DNA of 64,000 nt from Bifidobacterium sp. ESL0690 (lineage in GTDB: Bacteria > Actinomycetota > Actinomycetes > Actinomycetales > Bifidobacteriaceae), in the NCBI RefSeq assembly GCF_029392315.1, contig NZ_CP113939.1, positions 310,001 through 374,000 on the forward strand, in the 5' to 3' direction. Shown here piece after piece: positions 63,087-64,000 of this stretch. A program made the position numbers and the translations under genes. Numbering within the stretch: the first letter of the stretch is position 1; each line of letters starts with the position of its first letter. The notes beneath the pieces were generated by a model that saw nothing but the letters and a program-made list of their open reading frames with translations, did no database searches and was not told the origin of the DNA.

Positions 63087-64000
63087 CTAATTGATATTGC
63101 CGCGCTGCGCTTTTCTGCGTCCGTTGATAATCAGGACAAGCGCCAGAATGGAAAGAATGAATCCGGCGATCACGAGCACGCCGACCCCGCCGAACAACGC
63201 GAACGTCAGGCGCGGCTGTGGGCCGAACACGACGAGCAGCGCGAACGCCCAGACCGCGATGATGATGACGGTGATGACGAAAATGCGGGTGAAATGCGCG
63301 AGTTTCCTGATACCGGCAATGAGTGTGTTGAACGCGCGGTCGGCAATGGCATGGGCCGTGGCACTGGCATTGGTGCTGATATTGCCGGTTCTGGAAGCTT
63401 GAGATGGAGCAGATGAACTCTCGTTTGCTGTAGCGGTTTTCGTTCCGGCGAGGGAGGTTTGAGTTGCTGCTATTGAATTCTGTGATTTTCCAACATCGCG
63501 GAGAATCAACAGTTCGACCAGTTCGATGGCCAGTGCCAAGGCGATGATGACATTGACGCCGCCGAAATAGGCGCGCCGCGAGCCTTCTGGGAACTGGTTG
63601 CCGGCCACACAAATCGCGAGGCTGTAGATAAAAGCTCCCGTGGCTCCCAGTGAAATCAGCGAATTGACGTCCGGGGTACGACGCCTGAGCGCGTGCCAAC
63701 CTTCGCGGTGAATCGGAGCGCCGCACCAAAACATCGTCGGTGTGGTCAGAATGGCTTGCAGCCAAGGGTTGACCAGCCAGGTAGACGCAAGGGAGGTGCT
63801 GAAACGGCTGATTAGGGAAGGGACGAAAACAATGACGGTGAGCACGATTGCGAGAATCAGCATCCGGGAAATGCGCGAGATTTGAACCTCTGTCTGCCCG
63901 GATTCGCTGGTCCTTCCTATTTCATCGGTCTGTGTGACTTTCCCTGTTTGGGTTTGCGGCGTCCGTCTGGTTTGTTCGGCGTCCGCTTTGCTGCCGCCTG
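63087..64000 (-). CDS. Degenerate copper P-type ATPase membrane domain (N-terminus beyond window)
   Basis: The frame is open from the window edge to a TAG at 63087-63089; at least 303 residues. From the Met at 63863 (numbered 1) it aligns with CopA-type ATPases. TM1-TM2 are MLILAIVLTVIVFVPSL and NPWLQAILTTPTMFWCGAPIHREGWHALRRRTPDVNSLISLGATGAFIYSLA. TM4 is YFGGVNVIIALALAIELVELLIL. TM5-TM6 are TRIFVITVIIIAVWAFALLVVFGPQPRLTFALFGGVGVLVIAG, ending NGRRKAQRGNIN. Between TM4 and TM5, where the actuator domain should be, there is only a Ser/Thr/Ala linker (about 120-180). The CPC metal motif after VLVIA is replaced by GFI (residues 234-236). The DKTGT and ATP-binding domains are absent. It cannot pump by the P-type mechanism; it may be a membrane partner or a relic. 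Confidence 0.85.
   Translation of the reverse strand, partial: GGSKADAEQTRRTPQTQTGKVTQTDEIGRTSESGQTEVQISRISRMLILAIVLTVIVFVPSLISRFSTSLASTWLVNPWLQAILTTPTMFWCGAPIHREGWHALRRRTPDVNSLISLGATGAFIYSLAICVAGNQFPEGSRRAYFGGVNVIIALALAIELVELLILRDVGKSQNSIAATQTSLAGTKTATANESSSAPSQASRTGNISTNASATAHAIADRAFNTLIAGIRKLAHFTRIFVITVIIIAVWAFALLVVFGPQPRLTFALFGGVGVLVIAGFILSILALVLIINGRRKAQRGNIN

Overview
The window reads as chromosomal DNA of a high-GC Gram-positive bacterium, most likely a member of the Bifidobacteriaceae. The inference rests on gene content: a C69-family dipeptidase, a mevalonate-pathway phosphomevalonate kinase joined to a type 2 IPP isomerase, a DUF3152 metalloprotease-like protein, a perfect HspR/HAIR operator at clpB, and several Bifidobacterium-style zinc-ribbon membrane proteins. 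No phage, insertion sequence, CRISPR array or rRNA operon was seen. About 48 protein-coding genes and one tRNA are supported.

Layout. 1-2934: a MarR-controlled DHA2-type MFS exporter (cut by the window edge), its MarR regulator and a MATE exporter, all on minus. 2935-4248: largely non-coding, with an orphan terminator and a decayed short frame. 4249-12520: topA, three related small membrane proteins, a DUF4160-type gene pair preceded by three perfect DnaA boxes, then tmk-holB. 12721-18137: PEBP-like protein, C69 dipeptidase, a small unknown, formate-THF ligase and a bitopic membrane protein. 18327-24420: MIF/tautomerase homologue, the PMK-Fni fusion, an AAG-type DNA glycosylase and a YwiC-like membrane protein. 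24591-29567: a nucleoside-use locus (MFS permease, nucleoside hydrolase, LacI regulator, ribokinase) with identical 16-bp operators. 29659-31155: an AbiEi/DUF559-type protein flanked by tandem palindromic repeats. 31345-38504: prs and two giant zinc-ribbon membrane paralogues. 38641-40652: rpsF-ssb-rpsR-rplI operon with a candidate S6/S18 leader and a strong terminator. 40772-45923: two MFS/GPH transporters, each with a poly-G run upstream, tRNA-Lys(CUU), and a glycerol facilitator. 46279-48725: DUF3152 protein overlapping gluQ.

48758-56686 is a complete tryptophan operon trpE-G-D-C-F-B-A behind a T-box leader with a UGG specifier, a T-box consensus and a terminator. Uncharged tRNA-Trp should therefore turn on the whole pathway. 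57231-62744 holds a YggS-like protein, acylphosphatase, a FAH-family hydrolase and HspR-regulated clpB. The last gene (63087 to beyond 64000, minus) has the membrane segments of a copper P-type ATPase, but the actuator domain is replaced by a low-complexity linker, the CPC motif is lost and there are no catalytic domains after TM6.

A recurring theme is intergenic palindromes of about 48-50 nt. They occur singly or in tandem at a 60-63 bp period (56781-57105, 58584-58694, 29659-29769, 31044-31155, 22851-22967, 45977-46025 and others). Arms match within a locus but differ between loci. A second theme is insertion of Gly/Ser/Ala-rich low-complexity segments inside otherwise conserved enzymes. 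All homology statements come from reading motifs by eye; no database search was run.
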